Assembly (NCBI GenBank): GCA_037783415.1
Contig: JAZGTN010000085.1
Coordinates: 4,211,501-4,275,500 of the forward strand
Direction: 5' to 3'
From: Leptasterias polaris
Taxonomy: Eukaryota; Echinodermata; Asteroidea; Forcipulatida; Asteriidae
DNA length: 64,000 bases
In this document: positions 13,901 through 22,034 of the stretch, one piece after another
Numbering within the stretch: position 1 is the first letter of the stretch
Layout: each line of letters opens with the position of its first letter
Notes under the pieces: model-generated
The model's input: only the letters and a program-made list of their open reading frames with translations
The model's database searches: none
Told to the model about the DNA's origin: nothing
Position numbers and translations under genes: made by a program

Positions 13901-16900
13901 TTGACAATCTTTTAGAAGGGATTGTGTTCACCAAAGCAAACATTGATTACTTATTCAAACCTACCGCCTTAGAAAGTACGGCTGAATGACGCTGCGCCGG
14001 TCGTAGATTTGCATGCTACACAGCAGGGTTTTAAGGGTGACGTTACTTTATTTATTTCCATGAGTGGCGTTCTTTTATTCATTTCCTTTGGGAATTATTA
14101 CATGATTAATCTTTTGGTGGGGTTTACGGAGATACAACTCTATGAATTGTGGTGGTTCTGAAATTTAAAAGAACCGGTTGACCAACTCGACCTTTCGATG
14201 CTCTGATCGTCTCATTCAGAGATTGAAACGTGAGTTGTCAGACAACTGGTTCGTTCAGAACCGACCGCAGCTGATAGAGAGAAGCTTATGGGCACGTTGT
14301 CTCCGCAAACATCACTAGATTGCAAATCCGTCATGCCATATTATTGCAAATCTTACTTATGAATCATCTAATTTTGTATTTTTTAGATATGTAACCGATG
14401 CCACTGCAGTCGTCTTCATATGCTTTCTGCTATTTATTTTCCCTTCAAAACCACCAAATGTCTTGTGCCTTCGGGGTGAGTTGAAATAGTACCCAGTGGC
14501 ACATCATTCGTCAAATCCAACTTTAAAGAGGGGTTCAAATGTCAACTGATTTTTTGTAATGCACTCATTTTCCATTAGATAGAGCCCCGATTGAAGTGGG
14601 AAAAAAATTTCTAACTTTACGTGAAAATGGTGTAAAGTGCCATTTTATCTGATGCTCTTTGACATGACGTCATCGGACATCTAACAAAATAAGAATGCAC
14701 ATTCTAAAGAGGAACATTTATAGACCATTATTATTTGAAATGTGACGTCATCGCACGTTTGTGTATTTCAACCCAAATTTTTACTTGAAATTAGTGGCTT
14801 TTTACTACTTGTTAGTGTGTGGTTAGAGACTTGTAAATATTTTTATAAGGATTATATTCACTCATTTTATATGTGGAATTTCACTACAGAGACTTTAAGA
14901 AACAAACCCCACAGTTGTGGCCATACATGAATTTTATCTCTTAGTAAAATTTTCCTCGGTGCTGATGCATATTCTGCCAACAAAAACCCTGACATCTAGT
15001 TTTTGGAAACTCGTTATTTTGTTCTTTTCTTTATAGCTATTTGTTTGTGATGCATTGATTTTTGTTTGTGATGCATTGATTTTTGTTTCTTTATAGTCAA
15101 ACCATGTAATGATTTCTGTTGGTTGTGAAGAACAGAAACAATGCAAGGTCACTTATAGAAACTCATCGGCTTGTTTTATTATTGATTAACCTGCGGAGGT
15201 GTTAATAGAAGAGAGTGAAAATACAATAATGGACTTCAATTAAGATTTTCTTGTAGCTTTTCTAGATATATGGTATAAGCAATTGGGCAAAGACAAAGGA
15301 AGTGCTTATGGATTTTCAACACTACTATCGTTTTCTGAAAAGAGTCCAAGTTCACAGTATTTTCCTTACGACTATTAGTAATGTTTGCACTTTCCTTGCT
15401 ACGAGTGAAAGTTTTGATTAAACAAACTTGTTGTCCAAAAATGGGCTATGCAGCTTTAAATCTTTTAGTGTGATGATGTGAAATCCAACATTTTAACTCC
15501 AATCTTTCTTAAAACCTGTACACAAACTGGACGGTAAGTTCCTTGACAATGTTTTTTTTTGTATACTGACAACCGGTTTTTGTATCCCATCGCCTAGATG
15601 GCACACCAGTAGGTCCCCGGGTTCCGTTGTTATCGTGGTCTATGGTTCAGAGGAAGCTACCGTGGAACGTAGTGTTTCTCCTAGGTGGTGGATTTGCTCT
15701 TGCCGATGGATGCAAGGTAACAAACTTCACGGCCATTGGGATTGTATAAAATAATAGTTTGAAACATAACAGTATACAAACCGATAAAATCAACACATAA
15801 CTTAAGTTGATTCACTCAAGATGTTCGTGTACTCGAAAAGGGTACGTTGACCACTTGTTTTATCCAGGTTCTGAGTCACAGGAGGCATGACTTCTTTCTG
15901 TGTCAATATGACCCAGAAAGAGTCAGACAAAAAAATATATTCTGTCAAACTGACGCAGAATTTGAGTCAAGAATTACAGTTTTTAACCATTTTCCGTGTC
16001 AGCCTGACCCCAAATTGGTCTTACCCCTTGGGATCCGGGTCAAGTCTGACCAGGGCCCAAATTTCATAGTGCCGCTTAAGCACAAAAGTAGCTAAGCACA
16101 ACAACATTTCGCTATTATAACCAGAATAAGGTTACCAGCCAAACTACCATGTCACATGTACAATTGTTGACTGGTATCCTGCTCATTTCTTCTTAGCAGA
16201 CAATTGTTAAGCAAGTATTTTCTGCTTAAGCAGCTCTATGAAATTGGGCCCAGGGGTTGTTTAGAGTGTGGTACGGTATTATCTCTTGTTTGTAGTTCAA
16301 AATAAACCAGTCGGATTAAATAATTCAAACCAAATTATCTCCGTCGTGCAAAATATTCAGACACATCTCCTAAGTCGATTATCACCCATACGAGCTTGAC
16401 AATAAGCTTTTAGAAAAGAAATAAGATTACATGTAATGTCTAATCATCCAATTCTAACATAATAGCATGGGTCAAACAAGTGACGGACCGTGTAATCGTC
16501 TTCAATGTTTTATTGAAAAGGCTTCCTGAAACAAACACCATCAGCGTAATGCTCTCATGGGAAATCATAAAACGAAACTAATAAATCAACTAATAACATC
16601 ATGTATTGTTTGTCTTTCTAATGTTGTTAAGTTGTACTTCATTTATTCCAGGTATTAGTGAACAGTATAACACAGCGAATTATAAACAATGCTTATTAAA
16701 GAGAATCAAACTCAGAAAACAAGAAATTAGAAGAAACAAAAATGAAAGTTACAAATGACAACTTTTTAGAAAGTGCAACATTTGCGCATACGTAAATTTG
16801 AGCAGAGTGAATTTAATTTCTCCTATAATTACACAGCGGCTTTGAGTTGCAACGTAAATAATCAGAGACTTTTACTGCCCACATGTGTACTGTTAGTTGT

Positions 16901-19900
16901 GCTACTAGATTTGAAATATTTGTTATTAACATTAATAGGGTGGTCGGTTCGGTGTAGTGGTACCTTTCCTTGTCTTCCACCTCAAGGGCCCTGGTTTGAA
17001 TCACTCCGGGGGCACATACGTGGATTTGGTTTTCAGCCCCTACCTGCCTGCGTGGGTTTTTCCTGGAATAGTTCTCTGGGAACCCCCCCCCCCCCCCCCC
17101 CCCCCATCTAAAACTTCTTTCCTTGGGAGTCCTTGGCTTCACAACCAGAATAAATGAAGTGAAATGAAATCATTTTTTTTTTCTTTTTTCCCGGGGATAA
17201 CATTTTATTGCTCTCTTATCAACTTACATTAACATAGAAAAGAGAATAAATGAAACATCTTATCTTACAGTAAATAAGAATTAAAACTTGGTTACAGTAG
17301 GCTATTCACAGAGTACATAATACTTATTCCATTTCGAATTAAAATTCTGAGAGGTTCCGTTGACAACTGACAAATATTTCTCGCAAATGTAATAGCTCTT
17401 CATGTCTTTTTTTTTTTGCAAGGACGTCTGTCGTCCATTTTCGTTTTATAAATGTGAAAACGAGCAATTAAAAGAATAAGATTCAGGCATTTGAATGTGT
17501 TACCAGTAATACCGAACAACATCAACTCGTTGTCTACTACGAGACTGCCCTTGGTCTTTTCCTTGGTCCAATCGAGAGTAGAGTTCCAGAAAGAGGTTAC
17601 GTAATAACATTGGCAAAAAAGATGAATGAGGGATTCCTCTTCAGTCTTACAAAAGGTATACATACATTGGAATCTTTTTTGTTGATTTTGAAAAGAAAGG
17701 AATTTGTACCTAAAATCCTGTGTGTCAAACGAAACTGGAACCATTTAAGCTTGAAATCATTGTTAGTCCTAACAAACGAAAGGTATGACATACAACAAGA
17801 TGGCTCCGCCGTGATAAAGATCTATGGCAGCATTATACCGCCAGACCATTGGGCTAGTACACAGTGACACGAGCGGCCAGCTCGCAAGCAGTGGTTACCG
17901 CAATCTATGTTTACGGTGAATACAACCTGTTGATTCTAATGCAATTCTTTCCTTCATGTTACAGGAATCCGGCCTGTCACAGTGGCTCGCAGACCAGTTT
18001 AAAATCTTTCAGGGTGTCCCCGCGCCCGTCCTCATTCTTATTATCACAATCGTAATCTGTATTTTTACCGAGTTTACCAGCAACGTCGCCACGGCAACCA
18101 TCTTCCTACCCGTCCTTGCTGCATTGGTGAGCTTTCATTTTTGTCAATATTAACGAAACACTGCATAAGTGGACCTTGATAGCGAAAGCTAAAGTCTACT
18201 AGTGTTCCGATCGATGTCCAATATTCCATTGTCTTTCTGATCGTTTTTCAAACGACGAGTAGCTTCAAGGCCCGCTTGTTATTTGCTATTATTTTCGGAT
18301 ATATTGGCCATCGCCGTTATCATAAGCGCCACTGGACAGAAAGGAATACATTTCGATTTGCTTCTTATCAGGCAATTGTGGAAAATGATTGTGATGGGCA
18401 AAAAGAGTAGAATTTAAAACTTTGTTGGAGTGGGGAAACAGAACCTAGTAATTAAGGTTTGCGGTAACATTCGGAAACTCTCTCCCCCTTTATCCCTCTC
18501 TCTCTTTCTCTGTTACTTTTTTAAAATAAAAATGTTTGTTCTTCATTTCGGTCAAGAACCATCTTCGTTTTAATCAAACCTTCTCTATTAGCTCGTAAAC
18601 TAAGTAAACTAATATTCCTGTTTATCATAAACAAGTGTGTTTATTTAATTTTTTATAAATTAACTATATATACATATTATATATATTTTTTTTATTTGGG
18701 GGGAGCTCGTTTTTGTATTTTTGTTTCTTCTTTTGTCCACGCTTTCAAAAAGCCAGCAACAATCGATATGTTTTGTACTAGGCTTTACAGTCAAACAAAT
18801 GGCAGGTCCAATTGTTCCCTCCAATATTTTGTGACAGATTATTTACGACCTTGGTTTGTTTACAGGCTGAAAGTATTTGTATCAACCCACTGTACGTTAT
18901 GATCCCTGCTGCATTGTCCTGCTCTTATGCCTTTATGCTACCGGTCGCAACTCCGCCTAATGCCATCGTCTTCTCGTATGGTACAGTTACTGTACTTGAT
19001 ATGGTAAGTGAGACGGCACCTGACTATCAGAATAACAATATGACAGATTTAGATTTGTTATTTTTTTAAATATTGTTATTATTATTATTATTATATTTTG
19101 TTTACAGTCGGATATCTAAATGAAGTTCAGAACACTTGCTGACTAACATTTTAAATCGGGAGATAATATTGACTATTTAGTAGACAACTGATTTTTCTCC
19201 ATAATGTTTCACTTCTATTTTATCAGGCAGCAATTATCCGTCTCAAAAAACCTTAAAGAAAACCATAAAACGGAGAACCCCATCATAGTTTGCAGAGGGA
19301 TAGGGTTAGGGCTTTGTATGTACACAATCATACATTGCAACGTCACCAAAGATGTCCGATACTAGGGTTGAATAGTGAGGCTTTGTATGCACATTTTAAC
19401 AAACCGTGTTCTCTAAATGACCTGTTTTGTACATTCTCACATTCGTTCATTGTCTACATTAGCTGCAGTAGGCCTCTATGAACCCATTTAGAAAAAACCG
19501 AATAGATGAAGCAACTTCAATTTCGTTAATATTTCAAACGAATGCCAGTCACATTTTTATTTATTTATTCAATAAGAGGCTTACTGTAGAAAACATGTTT
19601 TTTTAAAGAGTTGGGTCTTAAACTCTTTAGTACGCTCTTACTGCTTTGTCGTGTTCCTCGTTAACGATGACAGTTTAATGGAATTGCTGATTCTTGTTAG
19701 ACTAAAAAAAAGTGTCCGACTATTGTCCTTCTAGCCTCGGTTTGGTTACATTGGTTTTAATGCATGGTGCTGAGTAGTACAGGCGCTCCGGTAAATTTCA
19801 TCACTTCTTTTAGTTAAAGTAAAATATATTGGCAGCAGTGTAGAGCCAGTGGTAGATATTCCACAGAAAAGATCTGTAACACAATTCCTAGCTTTAGAAA

Positions 19901-22034
19901 TGTATTTGTTGCAACGCAAGAAGGTGAACCCTGACAAATTCCTCACTGGGTATGATTTGTGACATACTTCAGGTGCAATTTACTTATACACAAACCAATA
20001 AGTTAATAAATCCAAACAGCAACAATGGCTGTCTTCTCTGTGTGTACAGGGCAGGGAAAACTAAGCAGGTATTTGCAATAATTATGCAAATTAGATTGAG
20101 TAATTGATTGTACAAACAACCAATTATAGACGATAGTAATGCACAGACGTTATGTATTATGCAGCTACGTAGTAACGCCACTCTAAAACGTCTGAATACT
20201 GTGATTGCTAGACATATTGTGCCCATCAATTCTGATGTGTTATTACTTTTATTTAAGATTCTCAAGTTGGATGGCACCAGGCTTTACGCTAACTTAATCA
20301 GCATGTATGATATGTATTGTATAGTCTGGTGTAATTTTTGACTGGAAATAATTAAATTAAGGACGAACGCCTTTGCACCAATATATTTCTGCGCACTGCC
20401 TTTATCGCCATGCAATCAGTAGCTTCGTCGGGTAACCTGAGTGCAGTAGCAATAACGAGTATGAATCTCGATAAGGGGACACACTATTTTGCCCTTTCCA
20501 CCTCGGTTCCGTTCAATGGTGTTGAGGGAAGAGATCAATGTCTAGTTTCTGATCCTGTCACTATTTAATCTCACCCAACACGTAGTAGATGGAAATGACA
20601 CGTTTACGATTTTGTGTTTGTTTTTTTGGTTTACATTAAACGTTGATCATGATTAGAATTGGATAAATCGACTTCTTTTCAGAACTGCAAACTAATGAAA
20701 ACACAGAATCAATAGGCACAAAGCATATACCATGCCCAATAAGGGGCAAAGGGTACCCCCCCCCCCCCCCGTATGTTTACATAGTCTAACACACCACCTT
20801 CCTATGCACAGAACTATGTTCCATTAAAGCACATTCACATTGGTATTTGTTAAAGACCAGTATCCACACTTGATGTGATTCAAAATATACATGAAATAAC
20901 GAACCTGTGAAATATTATGCTAAATCGGTCATTAGAGTCACGCGAAAAAAAGTTGAAGAGACAAAACAAAAAACTTTGATGTTTCACTTTTTTGAAACAT
21001 TGACTTTTGGACTCGTGATAAAAACACCAATTGTTTTACTCAATTCTCAAAAACTATAGCATTTCAAGCAACCATATTTCAAAGGAAGTTTCCCACCATG
21101 ACCGGATTTATTTCATGTACGTTGTGTGCAAATACGTGAATTTGTATTTGTACTCTTACCAACGTTATACACCATGTCCTAATCCTCAAAAGAATTCCTG
21201 AGATTAACACGATGAAAAGCGGAATGATACACCAAGCCCCATATCGAGCACAAAATGGCAAAACACGAGGAGGATGTTTGCGACAGTTTACATGGAAGTT
21301 AATTAGTGTAGAATGTTGGGTGATAACTGCTTTTCAACATATGACAGATTACTACAGAACTGTTCTTATTATTAGTTTTAACCTTACATCGAACATCGAC
21401 GTGTGACAAGCATTTTTTACTCAGTGCTTTCCCGAGTCATGCCAAAAAAAAATCCCATCGGGCGCACTGACAACTCAGGTGGGAGTCGAGCCCGTTCCCT
21501 GCATTCTGTCTTCACCTTGTTATAATTTAATAATGTTCACTTCATATTGGGCATTGCAAAGTCGAACTTACATAAAGGTCCCGGGCCACACAGGTGATGG
21601 AAAAAAGTACGCTCGGCATTTATTTGCTTATTAAAGAAAACACGAACACCATCTTTGATGAAATTTTTCCCCCGGTAAAATTTGTAATCATGCAGCATAA
21701 ACTCTAAAATTGAGTGCATGGATCTAAAATCAAATTTCCTTCCTTCGACGTAACAGTGAACATGCATCATTCATCGACTGTCTAGTTTTGTTTGAAGAAC
21801 ATCCATCACTGTAATTTAGATTAGTAGTACCGTGTCTCATATTAAGAATATGATTTCGTCTACAATAACAGCAATTTTCATTTTATGTCATTCCCCTTCC
21901 AGGCAAGAGCTGGAGCGATGATGAACCTCATAGGTATCGTCATGGCTAACGTTTTGATAAACACTCTAGCAATTCCAATGTTCGACGTGTATAACTACCC
22001 ACCGTGGGCGAACAACTCAACGTGCCAAGCATAG
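28..22034 (+). CDS. SLC13: SLC13-family Na+/di- or tricarboxylate cotransporter, complete, 13 exons
   Basis: I joined thirteen exons with GT-AG junctions and consistent phases: 28-138, 5742-6007, 6683-6809, 8832-8995, 9501-9725, 10700-10819, 11410-11529, 12149-12265, 14387-14475, 15598-15716, 17965-18126, 18866-19003 and 21903-22034. They sum to 1,890 nt, giving 629 residues and a TAG stop. The product matches the SLC13A2/A3/A5 group (plasma-membrane, sodium-coupled uptake of citrate, succinate and similar acids). It is somewhat longer than the usual 560-600 residues, mainly because of a hydrophilic loop from exons 4-5. Both substrate/sodium motifs are present: S143-N144-T145 and S525-N526-V527. 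The C-terminus carries overlapping N-glycosylation sequons at N623 and N624, as in vertebrate members. The start ATG gives the expected short N-terminus before the first membrane segment; only 27 bases lie upstream, so no promoter is visible. Substrate preference (citrate or dicarboxylate) cannot be decided here. Confidence 0.93.
319..510. mobile_element. MITE-like repeat, GGGCCC-ended family, diverged copy
   Basis: Begins GGGTCCAATGTCATTAATCTG and ends CTCCTTGAACTTGGGCCC, the same ends and internal text (GACTGGTATCCT) as the clearer copy at 16053-16251. It lies in SLC13 intron 1. Confidence 0.55.
724..1372 (-). pseudogene. LINE retrotransposon 3' fragment (L2/CR1-like reverse transcriptase end)
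   Basis: Read on the minus strand, the segment from about 1372 to 995 encodes the end of a non-LTR reverse transcriptase: [13 protein letters not shown], then [14 protein letters not shown], then [19 protein letters not shown] and [10 protein letters not shown]. These are the usual C-terminal blocks of L2/CR1-type elements. A stop codon interrupts the frame just upstream of RKLRSFN. The 3' end carries a short repeated tail (TTGAA-type units at 724-765), as in that group. It is 5'-truncated and dead, inside SLC13 intron 1. Confidence 0.8.
1628..1631. repeat. TTAA target duplication, left
   Basis: TTAA immediately before the left end of the piggyBac element; the matching copy is at 4949-4952. 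Confidence 0.9.
1632..1645 (+). repeat. piggyBac left terminal inverted repeat
   Basis: CCCTATCAGTACCA, pairing with 4935-4948 with one mismatch. Confidence 0.88.
1817..1824 (+). promoter_or_regulatory. Possible TATA box of the transposase gene
   Basis: TATTTATA lies 65 bases upstream of the transposase ATG at 1889 and inside the element. Motif match only. Confidence 0.35.
1889..2074 (+). CDS. piggyBac transposase, exon 1
   Basis: Residues 1-62, starting at an ATG with A at -3 and G at +4. The segment is very acidic, as in the N-termini of piggyBac transposases. It contains a coding repeat at 1940-2017: two 21-bp units (DSEGGEI) followed by two 18-bp units (DSEGEI). The donor GTAAGC follows at 2075. 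Confidence 0.85.
2075..2788 (+). other. Intron of the transposase gene
   Basis: GT-AG intron of 714 bp that keeps the frame (phase 0). It contains a long pyrimidine-only tract around 2547-2645, built from repeated CCCTTCCCCCACCCCTTT-like units, and the motif GCGCCCTCTGTTGGTG at 2390. Confidence 0.8.
2789..4378 (+). CDS. piggyBac transposase, exon 2 (DDE domain and zinc-binding tail)
   Basis: Residues 63-591 in the joined 591-residue protein, close to the 594 of the founding moth element. The DDE domain shows the three expected acidic positions: D240 in [13 protein letters not shown]338 in [11 protein letters not shown] and D449 in [12 protein letters not shown]. The C-terminus (about 550-586) is a Cys-rich zinc-binding region: C-x2-C, a second C-x2-C, then [10 protein letters not shown]. 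No stop or frameshift interrupts it. The acceptor is TACTGCAG ending at 2788. The stop is TAA at 4376-4378, with AATAAA nearby at about 4390. Whether a host has tamed this gene or it is a live transposon is not shown, but intact ends favour a transposon. Confidence 0.95.
   Translation, partial: ENAKSTRKKPDFRSGWKEIGRLNRKPMQFTGDAGPTSDFTGLSATQVFQLFFCSTVWDMLVDETNRYAEQSASQTSWTPTHLNEMMAFVALLLAMGINKSPQYSMYWSTSEVLLTPLYPSIMSRNRFSSIMRFFHLSDNQLPQPASGCDKLKKVRPLLDVILPKFRNLYYPGQNLSPDESMIKFKGRIGFLQYMPRKPVKWGMKAFSLNESETGYTCSWVLYTGAAPKETKTSQRPPVNTESSPAKCHPSDLTIPGEVVLELVNGFEHKGHVIYCDNYFNRPALVSKMDNLGFGCSGPVRYTALGIPRAAHPKTNGMKKGDDPKFYEKAGQLCIVWRDNKNVVFLTNVGDCQVIMKKIRCKKSESGLREIAKPKSIDYYNKFMGGTDLANQICQYYTHTHRSLKWWKRVFFCLLNICMLNATVIFNSIPTNKHVSNLDFRIQVIDGLLTGWERSTMLRCRRSNANNLPVGMIEKMHYPGKNPSGRKRDCIVCSNRRLHKRKQTRMICKQCTYPMCVVPCFENYHTLHLV
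4441..4455. repeat. C15 tract, followed by a G/A-rich stretch
   Basis: A pure C run in the 3' part of the piggyBac element; a GGGGGA-type stretch follows at about 4526-4558. Confidence 0.9.
4560..4729 (+). repeat. 85-bp direct tandem duplication
   Basis: Two nearly identical 85-bp units at 4560 and 4645, each with GTTTGTCAACAC and a TCAATAAATAGTTC segment. Each unit therefore carries an AATAAA polyadenylation signal, in the 3' part of the piggyBac element. Confidence 0.85.
4935..4948 (-). repeat. piggyBac right terminal inverted repeat
   Basis: TGGTAATGATAGGG, the inverted partner of 1632-1645. Confidence 0.88.
4949..4952. repeat. TTAA target duplication, right
   Basis: TTAA immediately after the right end of the piggyBac element. 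Confidence 0.9.
5285..5674. mobile_element. TTAA-flanked MITE, family C
   Basis: Flanked by TTAA at 5281-5284 and 5675-5678. Terminal inverted repeats begin AGGCAGGGTATACTTTTGGT on the left and read AGGCAGTGTGTACTTTGGTA from the right. In the middle, CTGAGAAAGGC (5470-5480) and GCCTTTCTCAG (5493-5503) form a perfect 11-bp hairpin. A related copy lies near 48049-48358. Non-coding. Confidence 0.8.
5742..6007 (+). CDS. SLC13: SLC13 exon 2
   Basis: Residues 38-126, beginning PAKCGW and ending in a split Arg codon (AG|A). It contains the [13 protein letters not shown] segment and the WNLH-RIAL motif typical of SLC13 transporters. The acceptor lies at 5740-5741 after a pyrimidine-rich tract; the donor GTAAAA is at 6008. 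The reading frame is open upstream of the acceptor, but that part has no family similarity. Confidence 0.93.
6683..6809 (+). CDS. SLC13: SLC13 exon 3 (first signature motif)
   Basis: Residues 126-168. It carries the motif [13 protein letters not shown], with S143-N144-T145 at nearly the position of Ser140-Asn141-Thr142 in human SLC13A5, where these residues help bind sodium and carboxylate. Acceptor CACAG at 6678-6682; donor GTGAGT at 6810. Confidence 0.95.
7280..7291. repeat. G12 tract
   Basis: Pure G run in SLC13 intron 3. Confidence 0.9.
8015..8191 (-). mobile_element. MITE with TGACGTCA ends, family A, copy 1
   Basis: A 177-bp repeat with inverted ends ATAGACCTTATG and CATAAGGTCTAT, each followed inward by TGACGTCA. 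It contains AAGATGGCGGC and GAGGGCGCCCTAC-type blocks. It is reversed relative to copies at 13476-13650 and 43444-43619. It lies in SLC13 intron 3. Confidence 0.85.
8477..8735. mobile_element. TTAA-flanked MITE, family D
   Basis: TTAA at 8473-8476 and 8736-8739. The left end runs AGGGACTCACG then GCCTTGGATTGGGC and GTTGGGCTAT; the right end read in reverse runs AGGGAGACATT then GCCTTGGATTGGGC and TTTGGGCTAT. Terminal repeats of about 45 bp. Non-coding, in SLC13 intron 3. Confidence 0.82.
8832..8995 (+). CDS. SLC13: SLC13 exon 4 (hydrophilic loop)
   Basis: Residues 169-223. It is strongly hydrophilic and rich in Asp, Glu, Gln and Thr, encoding most of the cytoplasmic loop after the first transport-domain half. 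It shows no membrane segment and is the least conserved part of the protein. The acceptor TTTTTAG ends at 8831; phase 2 at the donor GTTAAG. Confidence 0.85.
9096..9335 (+). mobile_element. tRNA-derived SINE, diverged copy
   Basis: Contains a polymerase III B-box-like GGTTCGAGTCCCAG at 9177-9190, then body text (GGGGTTCACCCCGGTGTTTTCTGG, GCTGCATATT, AGCACCTT) that matches the SINE at 44,470-45,505. It lies in SLC13 intron 4. Confidence 0.65.
9501..9725 (+). CDS. SLC13: SLC13 exon 5
   Basis: Residues 223-298. The first 40 residues finish the charged loop. The rest holds the conserved [20 protein letters not shown] stretch and GTGTNL, part of the inverted-repeat transport core. Acceptor CATACAG at 9494-9500; donor GTACGT at 9726. 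Confidence 0.93.
10700..10819 (+). CDS. SLC13: SLC13 exon 6
   Basis: Residues 298-338, containing the conserved LNFASW and the membrane segment ending WLWLQF. The acceptor is GTCACAG ending at 10699. An apparently good acceptor at 10601-10602 would reach an in-frame stop and was not used. Donor GTACAT at 10820. Confidence 0.92.
10881..10918. repeat. G38 homopolymer tract
   Basis: Thirty-eight uninterrupted G in SLC13 intron 6, the longest of the window's poly(G)/poly(C) tracts. Its exact length in an assembly is uncertain. Confidence 0.85.
11410..11529 (+). CDS. SLC13: SLC13 exon 7 (Cys/Lys-rich loop)
   Basis: Residues 338-378: a Cys- and Lys-rich intracellular loop followed by the conserved QYDALGPMS segment that precedes the next membrane helix in SLC13 proteins. 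Five of its Cys residues fall within about 14 residues, more than is usual in this loop. Donor GTAAGT at 11530. Confidence 0.9.
12149..12265 (+). CDS. SLC13: SLC13 exon 8
   Basis: Residues 378-417: SWAES followed by a hydrophobic helix and [19 protein letters not shown], close to the consensus W-TR-PGF-PGW segment. Acceptor TTCTAG ends at 12148; donor GTAAGT at 12266. Confidence 0.93.
12340..12740 (-). mobile_element. tRNA-derived SINE interrupted by a 310-bp insert
   Basis: On the minus strand the head has an A-box (TAGCTCAGCTGGTAGAGC, about 12708-12728) and the B-box GGTTCAAATCC (about 12352-12362). These are much too far apart because an element sits between them (12398-12707). Without the insert the spacing is normal for a tRNA-like head. 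Confidence 0.7.
12398..12707. mobile_element. Small DNA transposon/MITE inserted in the SINE
   Basis: Flanked by the 7-bp direct repeat CGCTCTA (12391-12397 and 12708-12714). Its ends are roughly inverted: TTAGCCTGG on the left and CCAGTCTAT on the right. The length of the duplication is near that of hAT-type elements (usually 8 bp), but no family is certain. Confidence 0.6.
13476..13650 (+). mobile_element. MITE with TGACGTCA ends, family A, copy 2
   Basis: 175 bp, ATAGACCTTATGCATTGACG on the left and TGACGTCATATGCATAAGG on the right. It carries GCCGCCATCTT, CGCGCGGCGCAC and GGGCGCCCTAC. It lies in SLC13 intron 8. Confidence 0.87.
14387..14475 (+). CDS. SLC13: SLC13 exon 9
   Basis: Residues 417-447, beginning at the split Glu codon with YVTDATAV, then a hydrophobic helix ending [10 protein letters not shown], which is diagnostic for the family. 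Acceptor TTTTTAG ends at 14386; donor GTGAGT at 14476, phase 1. Confidence 0.93.
15598..15716 (+). CDS. SLC13: SLC13 exon 10
   Basis: Residues 447-486, including the [18 protein letters not shown] motif that precedes the second half of the transport core. Acceptor CGCCTAG ends at 15597; donor GTAACA at 15717. Confidence 0.95.
15880..16051 (+). repeat. Degenerate repeat of GTCA-n3-TGAC palindromes
   Basis: TGTCAATATGACCC (15901), TGTCAAACTGACGC (15943), TGTCAGCCTGACCC (15997) and GGGTCAAGTCTGACC (16037) recur at 40-54-bp intervals in SLC13 intron 10. A diverged relative is seen at about 55280-55460. Confidence 0.6.
16053..16251. mobile_element. MITE-like repeat, GGGCCC-ended family
   Basis: 199 bp with inverted ends: GGGCCCAAATTTCATAGTGC then CGCTTAAGCA on the left, and the reverse of the right end reads GGGCCCAATTTCATAGAGCT then GCTTAAGCAG. 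Diverged copies are at 319-510, 39010-39193, 39196-39306 and 44041-44215. Non-coding. Confidence 0.8.
16937..17171 (+). mobile_element. tRNA-derived SINE with internal poly(C)
   Basis: A tRNA-like head with GGTGTAGTGGTA (A-box-like) and GGTTTGAATCAC (B-box-like) is followed by a conserved body (GCGTGGGTTTTTCCTGG, CTGGGAA), a C23 tract at 17083-17105, and a short GAAAT-type tail. It lies in SLC13 intron 10, directly abutting the LINE fragment's poly(T). Confidence 0.75.
17172..17800 (-). pseudogene. LINE fragment with zinc-binding reverse transcriptase tail
   Basis: The minus strand encodes [20 protein letters not shown] and, after a one-base frameshift near 17660, [18 protein letters not shown] and SFWNSTLDW, then [19 protein letters not shown]. 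This is the C-x2-C...H...C zinc-binding tail typical of L1/Tx1-type reverse transcriptases. The poly(T) at 17172-17190 would be the poly(A) tail of the minus-strand element. It is 5'-truncated and frameshifted, hence inactive. Confidence 0.8.
17965..18126 (+). CDS. SLC13: SLC13 exon 11 (second signature motif)
   Basis: Residues 487-540. It contains [10 protein letters not shown] with S525-N526-V527, the eukaryotic form of the second sodium/substrate motif in the inverted repeat. Acceptor GTTACAG ends at 17964; donor GTGAGC at 18127. Confidence 0.95.
18866..19003 (+). CDS. SLC13: SLC13 exon 12
   Basis: Residues 541-586, with the conserved [20 protein letters not shown] helix and [11 protein letters not shown], which forms part of the substrate pocket. 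Acceptor TTTACAG ends at 18865; donor GTAAGT at 19004. Confidence 0.95.
20828..21180 (+). mobile_element. TTAA-type MITE, family B, diverged copy
   Basis: TTAA at 20824-20827; right target mutated (CTAA). The inner text (ACCTGTGAAA, CTCGTGATAAAAAC, TCTCAAAAACTATAGCATTT, CTTACCAA) matches the copies at 34672, 35432, 44702, 45055 and 51486. It lies in SLC13 intron 12. Confidence 0.7.
21903..22034 (+). CDS. SLC13: SLC13 exon 13, stop codon
   Basis: Residues 587-629 and TAG at 22032-22034. It encodes the last hydrophobic helix and a short extracellular tail with the sequons NNS and NST. The acceptor CTTCCAG ends at 21902. A possible polyadenylation signal AATAAA lies at 22272-22277. Confidence 0.92.
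   Translation, partial: ARAGAMMNLIGIVMANVLINTLAIPMFDVYNYPPWANNSTCQA

Noticed and set aside
16773..17157. Proline-ended frames on both strands
   Set aside because: They run through a SINE and its C23 tract.
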